Of a DNA stretch of 57,897 nucleotides, positions 17,144-25,604 are shown piece after piece. The number at the start of each line of letters is the position of its first letter. Within the stretch, counting starts at the first letter, position 1. The DNA comes from Planctomycetota bacterium (GTDB lineage Bacteria > Planctomycetota > PUPC01 > JACPCR01). The stretch covers positions 1 to 57,897 of the forward strand of contig JACPCR010000082.1 of the NCBI GenBank assembly GCA_016179685.1. Reading direction: 5' to 3'. Position numbers and translations under genes: made by a program. The notes below the pieces were generated by a model, which made no database searches, was not told the DNA's origin, and saw only the letters and a list, made by a program, of their open reading frames with translations.

Positions 17144-20100
17144 ATGAAGTGGGGCTTCCCCATCCTGTTGCTCTGGCCGGTCTTGCTGGCTTGTCCAGCG
17201 CGGGCGGACGCCCCCTGGGCTCAGGAAAGCTGCCCGGACGGCCCCCCGGCGCTCTTCCTTTCCAGCAAGCCCGAGGAAGTCCCATCACACTGGGCAGTGA
17301 CCGGTCATTTACGCCTTGCCGATGATGCCTTCCTTGGGCGCAAGGTCTATGAAGTGCCAGCGAAGGCCTCGCTTCATCTTCAGTCGCTGAAGACGCTTAC
17401 GGGCGCCTATCGGGTGGATGCGCTGGTACGGATTTCGGACCGGCCGGGCGGGTCGGGCAGCGTCCGGCTGCGCTGCGGGGTGGTAGACGCCGCCCGGCCA
17501 CGCGCCCAGGCCTTTTCGCTCGCGTTGTCGCGGTACGGAGAGAAAGGGTGCATGTTGACCCCCATGATGGGCGAAGGGACGCTGTGGACGCAGCCGCATC
17601 CGAACGCGTTGCCGAACGATCGCTGGAAGCCCGTGCAAGTGATCGAACGATATCCTGGGGCGAAAATTTCGCCGCTGTGGGACGAGGATTTCCGGATTCG
17701 TATCGAGAACGACATGGCCCGGCTGCCCCACGGGAACGACCTCTGGAGGCGAATCCGCGCCGAAGTGACGAGCCGGTCCATTCGAATTTACCATAACGGC
17801 CTGCTGGTGGTAGAGGACGAAAACCGCGTTCGATCGGACGGGGCGCTGCGGCTCGAACTGGGAGGGGAGGCCTGGCTGGCGTCCCTCGAGGTTTTTCCGA
17901 GCAGGCCCGGCGTCTCGGCCTACGAGACCGTGCCCCTTTCGGACGTTTGCAATGCGTTGGGGCACGTGGAAGAAGGCAGTCTGCCCGGCGGGGATCGGAC
18001 CTGGCAGGTCAAGGGCATCCCGTTCCAATTCCCCGCGCGGACTTCCGCGGCGGACCACGTGGACATCGGGCAGAGTCTGTTTCGTTATCGGCTGGGCGAA
18101 GGTTATCGGGACGCGGCGCCGACGACGACGTGGCCTGAAACGGGTCAACTCGATCCGGCCCGTATCCGCGTCCGTGTTCCCAATCGCGCTTATCAGAGGC
18201 TGTGGCTGATCGCCGGATCGGACGGGGAGCCGAACAGCACGCCGGTGGTGACGGCGCGATTTTTCAAGCCGGGCAAGGGATGGGCGCTGGACGCCGCGGC
18301 GACGGTGCCCGAGTTCAACGCCCGGTCCCGCCCCAAAGGGGCCCAGAAGCTCAAGGTGAAAATGCTGGATGGGGCGGCCGGCAGCCTCTGGCTGCTGCCC
18401 ATCGAGCTGGACGCGGCCGCGCTCGCATCCGACTTCCGGGAGGAACCGGTCCTGAACCTCGAATTGACCAAGGAGGTGCAGGATTTCCGGGCTTTCCCGG
18501 ACCCGATGTTCTACGATCGCCACCCCGCGGGTCTGCCCAGCGCGGTGCGGCTCTACGCCCTGACGCTCGAGGCCGCCCCCGTGTCCATGGTGTCATCAGG
18601 CAACCGCACGACGAAGGTCTACCCGTGGCCGGAGCAGCCCGTGTGGGTGGTGAATTTGAAGAACTCGGGGGCAGAGGCTCGTGCGGTGCAGGTGTCACTC
18701 GAGGTCCGCTCGCCCGGGGGCCGAAAGGAGAAGGTGGAATGGGCGATCACGATGCCGAGTTTCGAGGGGCGCAGGCTTGAGCACAAGCCGGAACTGCGGG
18801 AGTACGGTCTGCACTGGGTTCGTGCGTCGCTATGGTATGAGGGAGGCGCGCAGGCCCGTGAGGGGACGTTCTTGACAGTGCCGCCGGACACGCGGGTGAC
18901 GGACGAGCGAACGAGCCGGTGGGGCTTGTGGGAATGGAACGGCGGACATGGGACAAATGCGGACGCGGACGAGAATCTTCATCTCATGAGGGCGGTTGGC
19001 TGCCGGATCGGCGGGCACGTCCCCCACGAGAAGCGCAAGAGGTGGGGGATAGCGCCGACGGCGGCGCTGGCGCCTATGCTGTACGGCGGTCTGCCGGAAT
19101 GGGCTCGGAAGGACCCCTACGATCCGGCGGAGTACGAGAAGTTCAGCGAGGAGTTCGGCCAGTCGGTGGCGAAGATGCTGGAGAAGGACCCGGATTTGCA
19201 ATACGTATCGGTCTTCGCCGAGCATGCGATCTCGCTGGCCGTCACGCATGGGAATCCGCCGGAGTCGTTCGGGCTGCCGTGGCACACCTACGCGGACGCG
19301 GAGAAGGCGTCGATCCGCGCCCATTTCATCAGCGCGAAAGCGGCGTTCGAGGGGACGCGCAAGCACGCCCCGAAGGTGAAGTTTCTGTTCGGGCATTGCG
19401 GACCCCTCTTCTCCCTGCCCTTCATGCGGGACGGATACCCGAAGGAGCTGTTCGACGGCTACGGCGTGGATTCTCCTCAGTTCGAGCGCATGCCGGAACG
19501 GCCGCCTCGCGCGGTCGAGCCGAACCACATGTACTTCCTGAAGCAGGAGATGAAGCGGCTGGGCTACGAGAAGAAGGAACTGGTGCACGTCGAGTCCTAT
19601 TACCCATCGAGCCATCCGCTGGCGCTGGGACACCGCGGCTCAGCGGACTCGATGGTGCGGACGGCCGTGCTGTCGCTCGCCCAGGGCACGTCGCGTTTCC
19701 TGGCGTGTTGGACGACTTACGACTGCGAGGGCTACTGGGGCAGCCAGCACTACGGCTGCATCGGGCTGATCGGCCGCCGGCCCGAATACAACCCCAAGCC
19801 TGCGGCCGCAGCCTTCGCGACCATGACTCAGGTGCTGGATACGGCAACCTACGATGGATACCTGCCGACCGGCTCGCGCAGCGCCTACTGCGTGCGTTTC
19901 AAGGATTCCGGCGATCGGTGGGTCTATGCTCTTTGGACGGTGCGGGGCACGAGGCCGGTGACCTTGAGGGCGGCGGCGAAGGCCGCTTTGACCCGTGTCG
20001 ATGAGAACGGGAACGCCATGCCGCTGGCGGTGTCCGAGGGCCGCACGAACGTGCCGCTGGGCCAGACGCCGGTCTGGGTCCTCGCCCGCGGCGGTCCGAT

Positions 20101-21205
20101 CGAAGCCGCCGAGGCCGGCACGCCGGTCTACACGGAGTCACCCGGGCCGCACGTGCGCACGCTCGAGGACTTCGAATCGGCCGATTGGTCCTACAGCCCG
20201 GAATGCTACCCGCGCTATGCGCTGAACGAGTGGGACGTGGTGCGGACCCCGGGCCCGATGAAGGCGGAACGCGTCGGCTCGGCCGAAAGACGGTCCCGGG
20301 TCTGGCGGGTGGCCCTGACGGAAGCGCCGGAGGGCAAGCCCTTCGTGAGCTGGTACGGTGTTTTCAGTCCGCCGCGGCCGATTCCGATCCCGGGCAGGCC
20401 GAAGGCTCTGGGGATTTTCGCCAGGGGCATCTCCGGATGGGGCCGGATCGTTTACGAGATTGCGGATGCGAAGGGCGAGGTCTTCCAGAGCATCGGCACG
20501 AAAGACGAATGGAACTGCGATGACGTGCACTCCTGGTCCTATTTGAACTTCGACGGCTGGCGCTACCTGGAATTCCCGCTGCCTGGAAACGCACCCGGCG
20601 ACGATTATCGTGAAAAAGACAGCGTATGGTGGAATCACTCGGAGGAGGGCATTGTGGACCTACCTCTCTCGCTCAACAAAGTCATCATCGAGATGCAGAC
20701 CCACCAGATTTACGTCGATGAACTCCTGCCGGTGCAAGATCGTACGATAGAGATGGACGACCTCCTGGCGGTCTATGAGAGCCCCGAAATGATGACGGAA
20801 CGCCCGGTCGAGGTGCAGCGTGCAGCCGCGGGCACGTTGCGGCCGAAGGCCACGGGCTCGGGCCTGCCCAATCCCATCCTGGGCCTCGAGGAGAAGGGCG
20901 TCGGCGAGCCGACCGAGATTCTCAGGCTCTATCCACCCGAGCATCAGCACGACGGCACGAGGGTCCACGTCGCATTCCGACCCGTCGAGGGCGCGAAGGA
21001 GTACCAGGTCTGGGTATCGGCGTATCCGGACGGGCGAGGCGCGATCGTGCAGGTGAAGGGCCAGCAGACCGAGCCGCTGGTCAGTGGCCTGAAGGCCTCC
21101 TTCCCGCTCTATTTCGTCGTCACCTACACGGATGCGGAAGGGAAACAGTCCAAGCCCTCCAGGAGCGTGCGGACGCTTCTGAAGGATGAGTTTCCCATGC
21201 AATAA
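17144..21205 (+). CDS. Large secreted glycosidase-like multidomain protein
   Basis: A 1353-residue exported protein with signal peptide MKWGFPILLLWPVLLACPARA. Residues about 40-270 look like a concanavalin/LamG-type beta-sandwich (RIRAEVTSRSIRIYHNGLLVVED). Then comes a beta-rich region with FQFPARTSAADHVDIGQSLFRYR, then a region of about 380 residues resembling a (beta/alpha)8 glycosidase barrel: WGLWEWNGGHGTNADADENL, FGQSVAKMLEKDPDLQYVSVFAEHA, LVHVESYYPSSH and SRFLACWTTYDCEGYWGSQHYG. Beta-sandwich domains and a C-terminal fibronectin-type-III-like domain (GAKEYQVWVSAYPDG) follow. The barrel and its catalytic acids are inferred from pattern, not a named family. Likely role: binding or breakdown of polysaccharide outside the cytoplasm. 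The start is the ATG at 17144, at the signal peptide. Confidence 0.8.
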   Translation: MKWGFPILLLWPVLLACPARADAPWAQESCPDGPPALFLSSKPEEVPSHWAVTGHLRLADDAFLGRKVYEVPAKASLHLQSLKTLTGAYRVDALVRISDRPGGSGSVRLRCGVVDAARPRAQAFSLALSRYGEKGCMLTPMMGEGTLWTQPHPNALPNDRWKPVQVIERYPGAKISPLWDEDFRIRIENDMARLPHGNDLWRRIRAEVTSRSIRIYHNGLLVVEDENRVRSDGALRLELGGEAWLASLEVFPSRPGVSAYETVPLSDVCNALGHVEEGSLPGGDRTWQVKGIPFQFPARTSAADHVDIGQSLFRYRLGEGYRDAAPTTTWPETGQLDPARIRVRVPNRAYQRLWLIAGSDGEPNSTPVVTARFFKPGKGWALDAAATVPEFNARSRPKGAQKLKVKMLDGAAGSLWLLPIELDAAALASDFREEPVLNLELTKEVQDFRAFPDPMFYDRHPAGLPSAVRLYALTLEAAPVSMVSSGNRTTKVYPWPEQPVWVVNLKNSGAEARAVQVSLEVRSPGGRKEKVEWAITMPSFEGRRLEHKPELREYGLHWVRASLWYEGGAQAREGTFLTVPPDTRVTDERTSRWGLWEWNGGHGTNADADENLHLMRAVGCRIGGHVPHEKRKRWGIAPTAALAPMLYGGLPEWARKDPYDPAEYEKFSEEFGQSVAKMLEKDPDLQYVSVFAEHAISLAVTHGNPPESFGLPWHTYADAEKASIRAHFISAKAAFEGTRKHAPKVKFLFGHCGPLFSLPFMRDGYPKELFDGYGVDSPQFERMPERPPRAVEPNHMYFLKQEMKRLGYEKKELVHVESYYPSSHPLALGHRGSADSMVRTAVLSLAQGTSRFLACWTTYDCEGYWGSQHYGCIGLIGRRPEYNPKPAAAAFATMTQVLDTATYDGYLPTGSRSAYCVRFKDSGDRWVYALWTVRGTRPVTLRAAAKAALTRVDENGNAMPLAVSEGRTNVPLGQTPVWVLARGGPIEAAEAGTPVYTESPGPHVRTLEDFESADWSYSPECYPRYALNEWDVVRTPGPMKAERVGSAERRSRVWRVALTEAPEGKPFVSWYGVFSPPRPIPIPGRPKALGIFARGISGWGRIVYEIADAKGEVFQSIGTKDEWNCDDVHSWSYLNFDGWRYLEFPLPGNAPGDDYREKDSVWWNHSEEGIVDLPLSLNKVIIEMQTHQIYVDELLPVQDRTIEMDDLLAVYESPEMMTERPVEVQRAAAGTLRPKATGSGLPNPILGLEEKGVGEPTEILRLYPPEHQHDGTRVHVAFRPVEGAKEYQVWVSAYPDGRGAIVQVKGQQTEPLVSGLKASFPLYFVVTYTDAEGKQSKPSRSVRTLLKDEFPMQ

Positions 21206-21233
21206 ATGGCCTCGGCCTTCGGCCTCCGCCATT
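21205..21233 (+). terminator. Possible terminator after the large secreted protein
   Basis: AATGGC (21205-21210) pairs with GCCATT (21228-21233), with an inner GGCC-TTC-GGCC stem, followed by ATCTTTC. The T-run is weak, so this is tentative. Confidence 0.4.
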
Positions 21234-21296
21234 ATCTTTCGGGTGCGCAGCCCCGCACGGCCCGATGACGTACGTGTGCATGAGGAGAACGAAGAC

Positions 21297-21470
21297 ATGA
21301 TCAGTGAGAACCTGGACCTCAAGGAAAAGATCAAGGCGATCATCATGCGGCATCCGGGCCGAATTGACGAGATGGAGCAGCGGAGCGAGGAGGAGGTGGA
21401 CGAGTTGGCCGAAACGATCACCCGGCTGGTGAAGGAGGAGGTCCGCAAATTATTGGGAGAGAAGGACTAA
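21297..21470 (+). CDS. Small charged helical protein of 57 residues
   Basis: Starts at the ATG at 21297, with GAGGAGAAC a few bases upstream as ribosome binding site. The product is mostly Glu, Lys, Asp and Leu (LDLKEKIKAIIMRHPG, then VDELAETITRLVKEEVRKLL) and should be one or two amphipathic helices, possibly a coiled coil. No family is recognised. It lies 91 bases after the large secreted protein on the same strand and may be transcribed with it if the hairpin between them is leaky. The good binding site and charge pattern support a real gene. Confidence 0.65.
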   Translation: MISENLDLKEKIKAIIMRHPGRIDEMEQRSEEEVDELAETITRLVKEEVRKLLGEKD

Positions 21471-21640
21471 TGTAACCCGCTGCGTCCTTCGGGCTCGCGG
21501 ATTTCAGCGCCAGGGTTGGCCCGGTTTCGCGCGGGCCCCCACACCCCTGGCCTCAGATGTCAGACCCTGGTCCTCTGGTCCACTTGTCCCTTGTCCTCTG
21601 GTCCCCTGCTCCCCGCTCCATGCTTCCTTGGACTGCGGAC

Positions 21641-22105
21641 TCAAGACTGCGACCCCGCCCCTCGCGCGACCTGCCCGATCGCCAGCTCGACCTGGTTCTT
21701 GAACTCCTCGACGGTAGGCTCCCGGAGCAGTCTTTGCCGGAAGTACCATTCCGTAACGTGCGCGAGGAATCCCATGACCACCTGGGCCGGCACGCCATAG
21801 GTCTCCCCGCCTTCCGCCACGGCGGACTCCGATTCCGGTCTTACTGACCCGGCCAATCCTGTCTTCCTCGGGTCACTCGAGGGCATCCTGCTGCCAGGCA
21901 GTTCATGACTCTCCCCGATGAGGAACTCCACGGAGACCTGTAGCGAAGCGGCGATGGTCTTCAACTCATCGACAGTCGGCTCCGCGCCGCGTTGCAGCCG
22001 GTAGATGCGGTATCTCGATGTCTTCAGCTCTCGTGCCAAGTCGTCGCGCTTCTTCCGGCGTTGTGCAATCGCGATCGAGAACCGTTCGGCGAAGATGTCG
22101 GACAT
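21641..22105 (-). CDS. XRE-type helix-turn-helix regulator
   Basis: A 154-residue protein with an N-terminal Cro/C1-type helix-turn-helix: DDLARELKTSRYRIYRLQRGAEPTVDELKTIA followed by SLQVSVEFLIGES. A Ser/Pro/Glu-rich linker precedes a C-terminal helical region (VVMGFLAHVTEWYFRQRLL, VEEFKNQVELAIGQ) that may mediate dimerisation. It would bind DNA as a repressor or activator. It is divergent from the candidate RNA promoter at 22532. The spacer holds an 11-base palindrome, CATAACTTATG (22467-22477), that could be an operator; this is inference. Convergent with the 57-residue gene. Confidence 0.8.
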   Translation of the reverse strand: MSDIFAERFSIAIAQRRKKRDDLARELKTSRYRIYRLQRGAEPTVDELKTIAASLQVSVEFLIGESHELPGSRMPSSDPRKTGLAGSVRPESESAVAEGGETYGVPAQVVMGFLAHVTEWYFRQRLLREPTVEEFKNQVELAIGQVARGAGSQS

Positions 22106-22531
22106 CGTGTTTTAGTAACCTTTCGTTGATTAGCGTCGGAATTCCGGGAGCGCCAGCACCCTGCTCGCATCTTCTGGGAGCGCCACCATCTCCAGGACGG
22201 AGCCCGTTGGGACTGCTGTCATCCTTCTGTGGATTCGAAGGCCTCCCTTGCGCGTGCCGGGAGTTCCGGCAGTGCAGCCGCCTCCTTCCAGGCGTTCCCA
22301 TGACCGCCCGGATCAGCGTGACCGGCAGAACACGGCGTCGCGGCAGGAAGGAGTCACTGAGACCTGCGGCGATCCGGCAGAGCGTTGCAAGTAAGAACAA
22401 CCGCAAATTAAACCATCTCCGCTGCCGAAAATCTACTGGAAAATCAGTGCTAAGTGTCTGTGACAACATAACTTATGATGTGCGATAAACGCCTTAACAT
22501 CATTTATTCCGCTGATTTATTGTTTTTCAGC
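22106..22531. other. AT-richer spacer with possible operator
   Basis: No gene supported. The part from 22380 to 22560 is clearly richer in A and T than the surroundings. CATAACTTATG at 22467-22477 is a symmetrical 11-mer and could bind the divergent XRE regulator. No other feature is seen. Confidence 0.4.
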
Positions 22532-22560
22532 TTGAGTATACTGTCTTAATTTGGTAGAAT
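22532..22560 (+). promoter_or_regulatory. Sigma-70-type promoter of the candidate RNA
   Basis: TTGAGT (22532-22537) and TAGAAT (22555-22560) are separated by exactly 17 bases, in an AT-rich upstream context. This is the clearest vegetative promoter in the window. Transcription would start at about 22567. Confidence 0.75.
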
Positions 22561-22566
22561 AAACGC

Positions 22567-22817
22567 ATTTGAGCTTTAGATACCCTTTTGAGCTTACGCG
22601 AGAACGTAACCAGTTTCAAAAGGGCAACACGACTCACAGTAGTTCCGTGCCCATGGTGATCGGCCGCGCGATACCCGATGGGAATCTGAGTGTTTTGACG
22701 CACGGTATGTGATGGATGACGGAAATGTCCATCAGGTTGCGTGCGAATTCTGAAGACAGGCGTAAAGTTCAGGGCCACCCTCACGAGGCTTTCGTCAAGC
22801 CCTGTGAGGGTTTTTTT
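22567..22817 (+). ncRNA. Candidate structured small RNA of about 250 nt, family unknown
   Basis: Between the promoter at 22532 and the terminator ending at 22817 there is no good reading frame but a series of strong hairpins. They are: CCCTTTTGA (22583-22591) with 22616-22624, enclosing TTACG/CGTAA; AACA..CTCA (22626-22636) with 22687-22694, enclosing CCCAT/ATGGG (22650/22678) and ATCG/CGAT; CGCACG (22699) with CGTGCG (22740), enclosing GATGGA/TCCATC; CTGAA/TTCAG (22750/22768); then the terminator. The conserved sequences of tmRNA, RNase P, SRP RNA and 6S RNA are not seen. It could be a regulatory RNA or a riboswitch-like leader, though no gene starts close enough to be an obvious target. Confidence 0.65.
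22778..22817 (+). terminator. Intrinsic terminator of the candidate RNA
   Basis: CCCTCAC (22778-22784) pairs with GTGAGGG (22804-22810), with an inner AGGCTT/AAGCC stem and loop TCGTC, followed directly by seven Ts. It is the only textbook Rho-independent terminator found in the window. Confidence 0.9.
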
Positions 22818-23000
22818 ATCTCCAATTTGAACCGGTAGCGTTTATAGGTGCTTTCCGAAAGTTCGGACTTCCCATCTTTTAACTCCAGGGCATCTTTAGC
22901 CCACTGTTTCATGGCCAGAAGCGCTGGTGGGCATCACCCAGGACGGCCTTCATAAGTGAGAAGAATTTCGTGTCCTTTCGGTAAGGGTCTATGAGGCTGA

Positions 23001-23750
23001 GTGGAAAGTCTTGACGATCTGAAGGTCTACCAGGAACTTTGGGAACGGGCACGCTTCGTGGAGCAGGATGATGTTCCGGCCTTCCGCGCCCTCAACGCGC
23101 TCATTGGAGACGATGGGCTTGTGACCCGATTTTGGGGTCCGAGCACCATCCCTCGCCTCCTGGAGTACGACATGGGAACGCAGAATTTCTATTACTTGTT
23201 GGCGGACCATCCCTCTGGGATGGTCCGCCTGCTGACTCTCATGCACGAGCGCGAGCTACAAGCATTCGAAATCCTGGGCCGGGGTCCGTGTGAACTGGTC
23301 ATGCTCGTTGAAAACACGAGCACCCATTACATCAGCCCCAACGTCTACCGGCGCTTCAACGGTCCCCATGTGAAGGATTTCGTTCAGGCCATCCACCGGG
23401 CGGGGAAGATAGCGATCATTCACATGTGCGGGCACGTGCGCGACCTTCTGCCGGACATCCAGCGGACGGGACTCGACGGCGTCCACGCACTGACTCCGCC
23501 ACCCACGGGCAACACCTCCTGGGAAACGGCGCTCGACGTGCTCGGTGAGGACACGGTCCTCTTCGGCGCTCTGGACCCGAGTATTTTCATTTCTGGCCCG
23601 GCCGAGCGCATCGGCCCGACCCTGGACGCTCTTTACACCCCGCGGCTGCGCAATGCCCATTTCGTGCTCGCGCCTTTCGCCGACGGGATACCCGTGTCGC
23701 TGGAGCGCTTCCAGGCCATCCAGTCGTGGATGGACCGAAATGGCGAGTGA
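23001..23750 (+). pseudogene. URO-D family methyltransferase-like gene, 5'-truncated
   Basis: The 249-codon frame matches the C-terminal two thirds of uroporphyrinogen-decarboxylase-family proteins (methylcobamide:CoM methyltransferase-like): LLADHPSGMVRLL, MLVENTSTHYISPNVYRRF, KIAIIHMCGHVRDLLPDI, TSWETALDVLGEDTVLFGALDPSIF. Family members have about 330-380 residues, so about 100 N-terminal residues are missing. A stop codon (TGA, 22998-23000) stands directly before the first possible start, a GTG at 23001, and no N-terminal URO-D pattern is visible upstream, where the terminator of the candidate RNA lies. It is probably a remnant, although a shortened protein cannot be excluded. Confidence 0.72.
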
Positions 23751-23759
23751 AATCCGCTT

Positions 23760-23846
23760 GTCATTTGCTGTTTGTCATTTGTCATTTTTTCGCCCATCTA
23801 TCAAGACATGGCTTCTGGCGGTAATGAATGACAAATGGCAAATGAC
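23760..23846. repeat. TCATTTG repeats forming an inverted pair
   Basis: GTCATTTG units at 23760-23786 face AATGACAAATGGCAAATGAC at 23827-23846, giving an imperfect stem of about 20 bp between the convergent URO-D remnant and the M81 gene. The T-run at 23785-23790 could help terminate transcription. Confidence 0.6.
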
Positions 23847-23860
23847 CCGTGACCAAGCCC

Positions 23861-25339
23861 TTACGCCTCCCGAATCGCGTCCAGAGGAAACATCGGCCGG
23901 CGAATGCGGCAGTAGTCGAGCCGCGCCGGGTTCGGAGTCGTCGCGCCGGGTGTGTCCACCTCGATGATCCGGCCGGCTATCGGCTCATACGCCGCCCGAT
24001 AGGCGATCGCCGCCTTGACCACCAGCACGTGCTGGCGCTCGGGGGCGATCCCCAAACTCACAAGCTGCTGGAGGCTGAACGGAGGCTCCCGCAGGGAGGT
24101 CAATGCCACCAGATTCTGGCCGGGGCACTCGACCACCGCGGTCACACCCTGGTCGTTGAAGCGTTTCCCGCCGTGCCGGACTTCCGTCTCCTCATACCGG
24201 CCCTCGTGCAGACAATGCACCCGGCCGCGGACCATCACGGGCTCTCCATGCAGCCGGTCGGTCTTGCCCCCGACCCGAATCTCGACTTCCTGCCGCACTC
24301 CCGCGCGGAGACAGGTCTGCACGGCCTCGGGGTCATAGAGCACGACGACGGCGTGCTCCGCTTTCTGCCGTAGCAGCTCGGCGAGGATGAAAGTGCTGTC
24401 GCCCGGGGAACCTCCGCCGATGTTGTCGCCCATCTCGACGAGGACGACGGGGCGGCGATCGGACTCGAGGGCGAGTCGAACGGCCCCGGCCGCGTCCGGG
24501 AGGTTTGTCCCGAGCCGGTCCCGCAGCGCCCACAGGGCTTCAGAAAGCCGGTCAGCCTCGCGCTGGGCCAGCTCCGCGTCACCCTGCGTCACGACGACGG
24601 CGGCTGGCCCCAGTTCCGGGACGTCCGCGTACGGGAATCCGATGGCGACGTTGGCCACGAGGATTCGGGAGTCCTTTTCCCGCGCCCGGGCCTCGTCCAT
24701 CACGCCGATGAGGGGCGGCTTCGAGGTGTTCTGGTGGAGGATCGGAAAAATCATCGGCGGCTTCGCCAGGGCCTGGCGGGGCCGGATTTCGCCCCTGACC
24801 AGTCGAGCGATCAACTCCGCGGCCTGCAGCCCGCGCTCGCGCTGGTCCGTGTGGGGATTCGTCCGGTAGATGACCAGGGCGTTGGACAGGGCGACCATAT
24901 CCTCAGACACATTGGCATGGAAATCGAGCGTGCAGACGATCGGAAAATCCCGGCCCAGGCTGCGGCGCAGACGCCGGAGAATTTCTGCGTCACCGTCCTC
25001 GTGGCCCTCGAGCACCATGGCGCCGTGCAGGGCCAGGAGCAGGCCGTCCAGGCCGCGGCCGCCGGCCAGCAGATCGATCCATCGGCCCGTGAGTGCGTCC
25101 AGCGCTCTTTTCTGGACCATCCCGGACGGAGTGGCCCAAGCCATGAGGGTGGGGACGGCTTCGAAGCCGTGGGTTTGCGCGCCCGCGAGGAAGCCGCCGA
25201 CCTCATGGTGCGCCGGGCCCCAAACCGCACGGATGGCTTCTCCTTCGAGGAGCGAGCTTTCCCGGAAGGACTCGAGCGTGGTCGGCCTGACGCTGAACGA
25301 ATTGGACTCGTGCATGATCCCGCCAACGGCAATTTTCAT
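23861..25339 (-). CDS. M81 family metallopeptidase (microcystinase C / MlrC-like)
   Basis: A 492-residue protein of the M81 (former DUF1485) family, named for MlrC, which cleaves linear microcystin peptides; most relatives have unknown substrates. Motifs are GGIMHESNSFS at the N-terminus, LLALHGAMVLEGHEDGDAEI, CTLDFHANVSEDM, YRTNPHTDQRERG and MGDNIGGGSPGDSTFIL, whose His and Asp residues include the presumed zinc ligands. Length and start are normal for the family. It is divergent from a nitrilase-family gene, and the gap holds a hairpin and a tandem repeat. A role in degrading amide or peptide compounds with the nitrilase is possible but unproven. Confidence 0.9.
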   Translation of the reverse strand: MKIAVGGIMHESNSFSVRPTTLESFRESSLLEGEAIRAVWGPAHHEVGGFLAGAQTHGFEAVPTLMAWATPSGMVQKRALDALTGRWIDLLAGGRGLDGLLLALHGAMVLEGHEDGDAEILRRLRRSLGRDFPIVCTLDFHANVSEDMVALSNALVIYRTNPHTDQRERGLQAAELIARLVRGEIRPRQALAKPPMIFPILHQNTSKPPLIGVMDEARAREKDSRILVANVAIGFPYADVPELGPAAVVVTQGDAELAQREADRLSEALWALRDRLGTNLPDAAGAVRLALESDRRPVVLVEMGDNIGGGSPGDSTFILAELLRQKAEHAVVVLYDPEAVQTCLRAGVRQEVEIRVGGKTDRLHGEPVMVRGRVHCLHEGRYEETEVRHGGKRFNDQGVTAVVECPGQNLVALTSLREPPFSLQQLVSLGIAPERQHVLVVKAAIAYRAAYEPIAGRIIEVDTPGATTPNPARLDYCRIRRPMFPLDAIREA

Positions 25340-25382
25340 CTTGGTGATCTCCTTCCACTGAGAAGTGCTGCCTCAAACCGAC

Positions 25383-25430
25383 TCGTACACGCGTGCGGGA
25401 GTGCATTCGCACCTTGGCACGCGTGTACGA
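25383..25430. repeat. GTGC-apex palindrome
   Basis: Bases 25383-25396 pair perfectly with 25417-25430. The upper stem is GTGC/GCAC (25401-25404 / 25409-25412) around loop ATTC, with two G-T pairs and two mismatches below it. It shares its outer sequence ACTCGTACACG with the hairpin at 445. Confidence 0.78.
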
Positions 25431-25444
25431 AAGGAGACCCAGGT

Positions 25445-25556
25445 GAGCCGCCGGGGGCTACACGTGGTGGCAGGCCGCCGCACCTGCCATCCCCATCCCC
25501 CCGGGCGAGCCGCCGGGGGCTGCACGTGGTGGCAGGCCGCCGCACCTGCCATCCCC
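25445..25556. repeat. Two-copy 62-bp tandem repeat with internal hairpin
   Basis: Copies start at 25445 and 25507 and differ at very few positions over about 50 bases. Each contains GGCAGG..CCTGCC, which can fold. The repeat lies in the M81/nitrilase divergent region, just upstream of the nitrilase start. Confidence 0.8.
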
Positions 25557-25604
25557 CGGCTATCGATTTGGCAGCCGGTACGTAAAGTGGTATCTTGTAC
25601 GATT

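Noticed and set aside
21966..22469. A 167-codon minus-strand frame upstream of the XRE gene
   Set aside because: It overlaps the XRE gene, has a noise-like composition and covers the likely regulatory spacer.
22567..22817. tmRNA, RNase P, SRP or 6S RNA
   Set aside because: No tag frame or CCA-end acceptor, no RNase P conserved regions, no SRP helix 8 motif and no single long 6S-type hairpin could be found.
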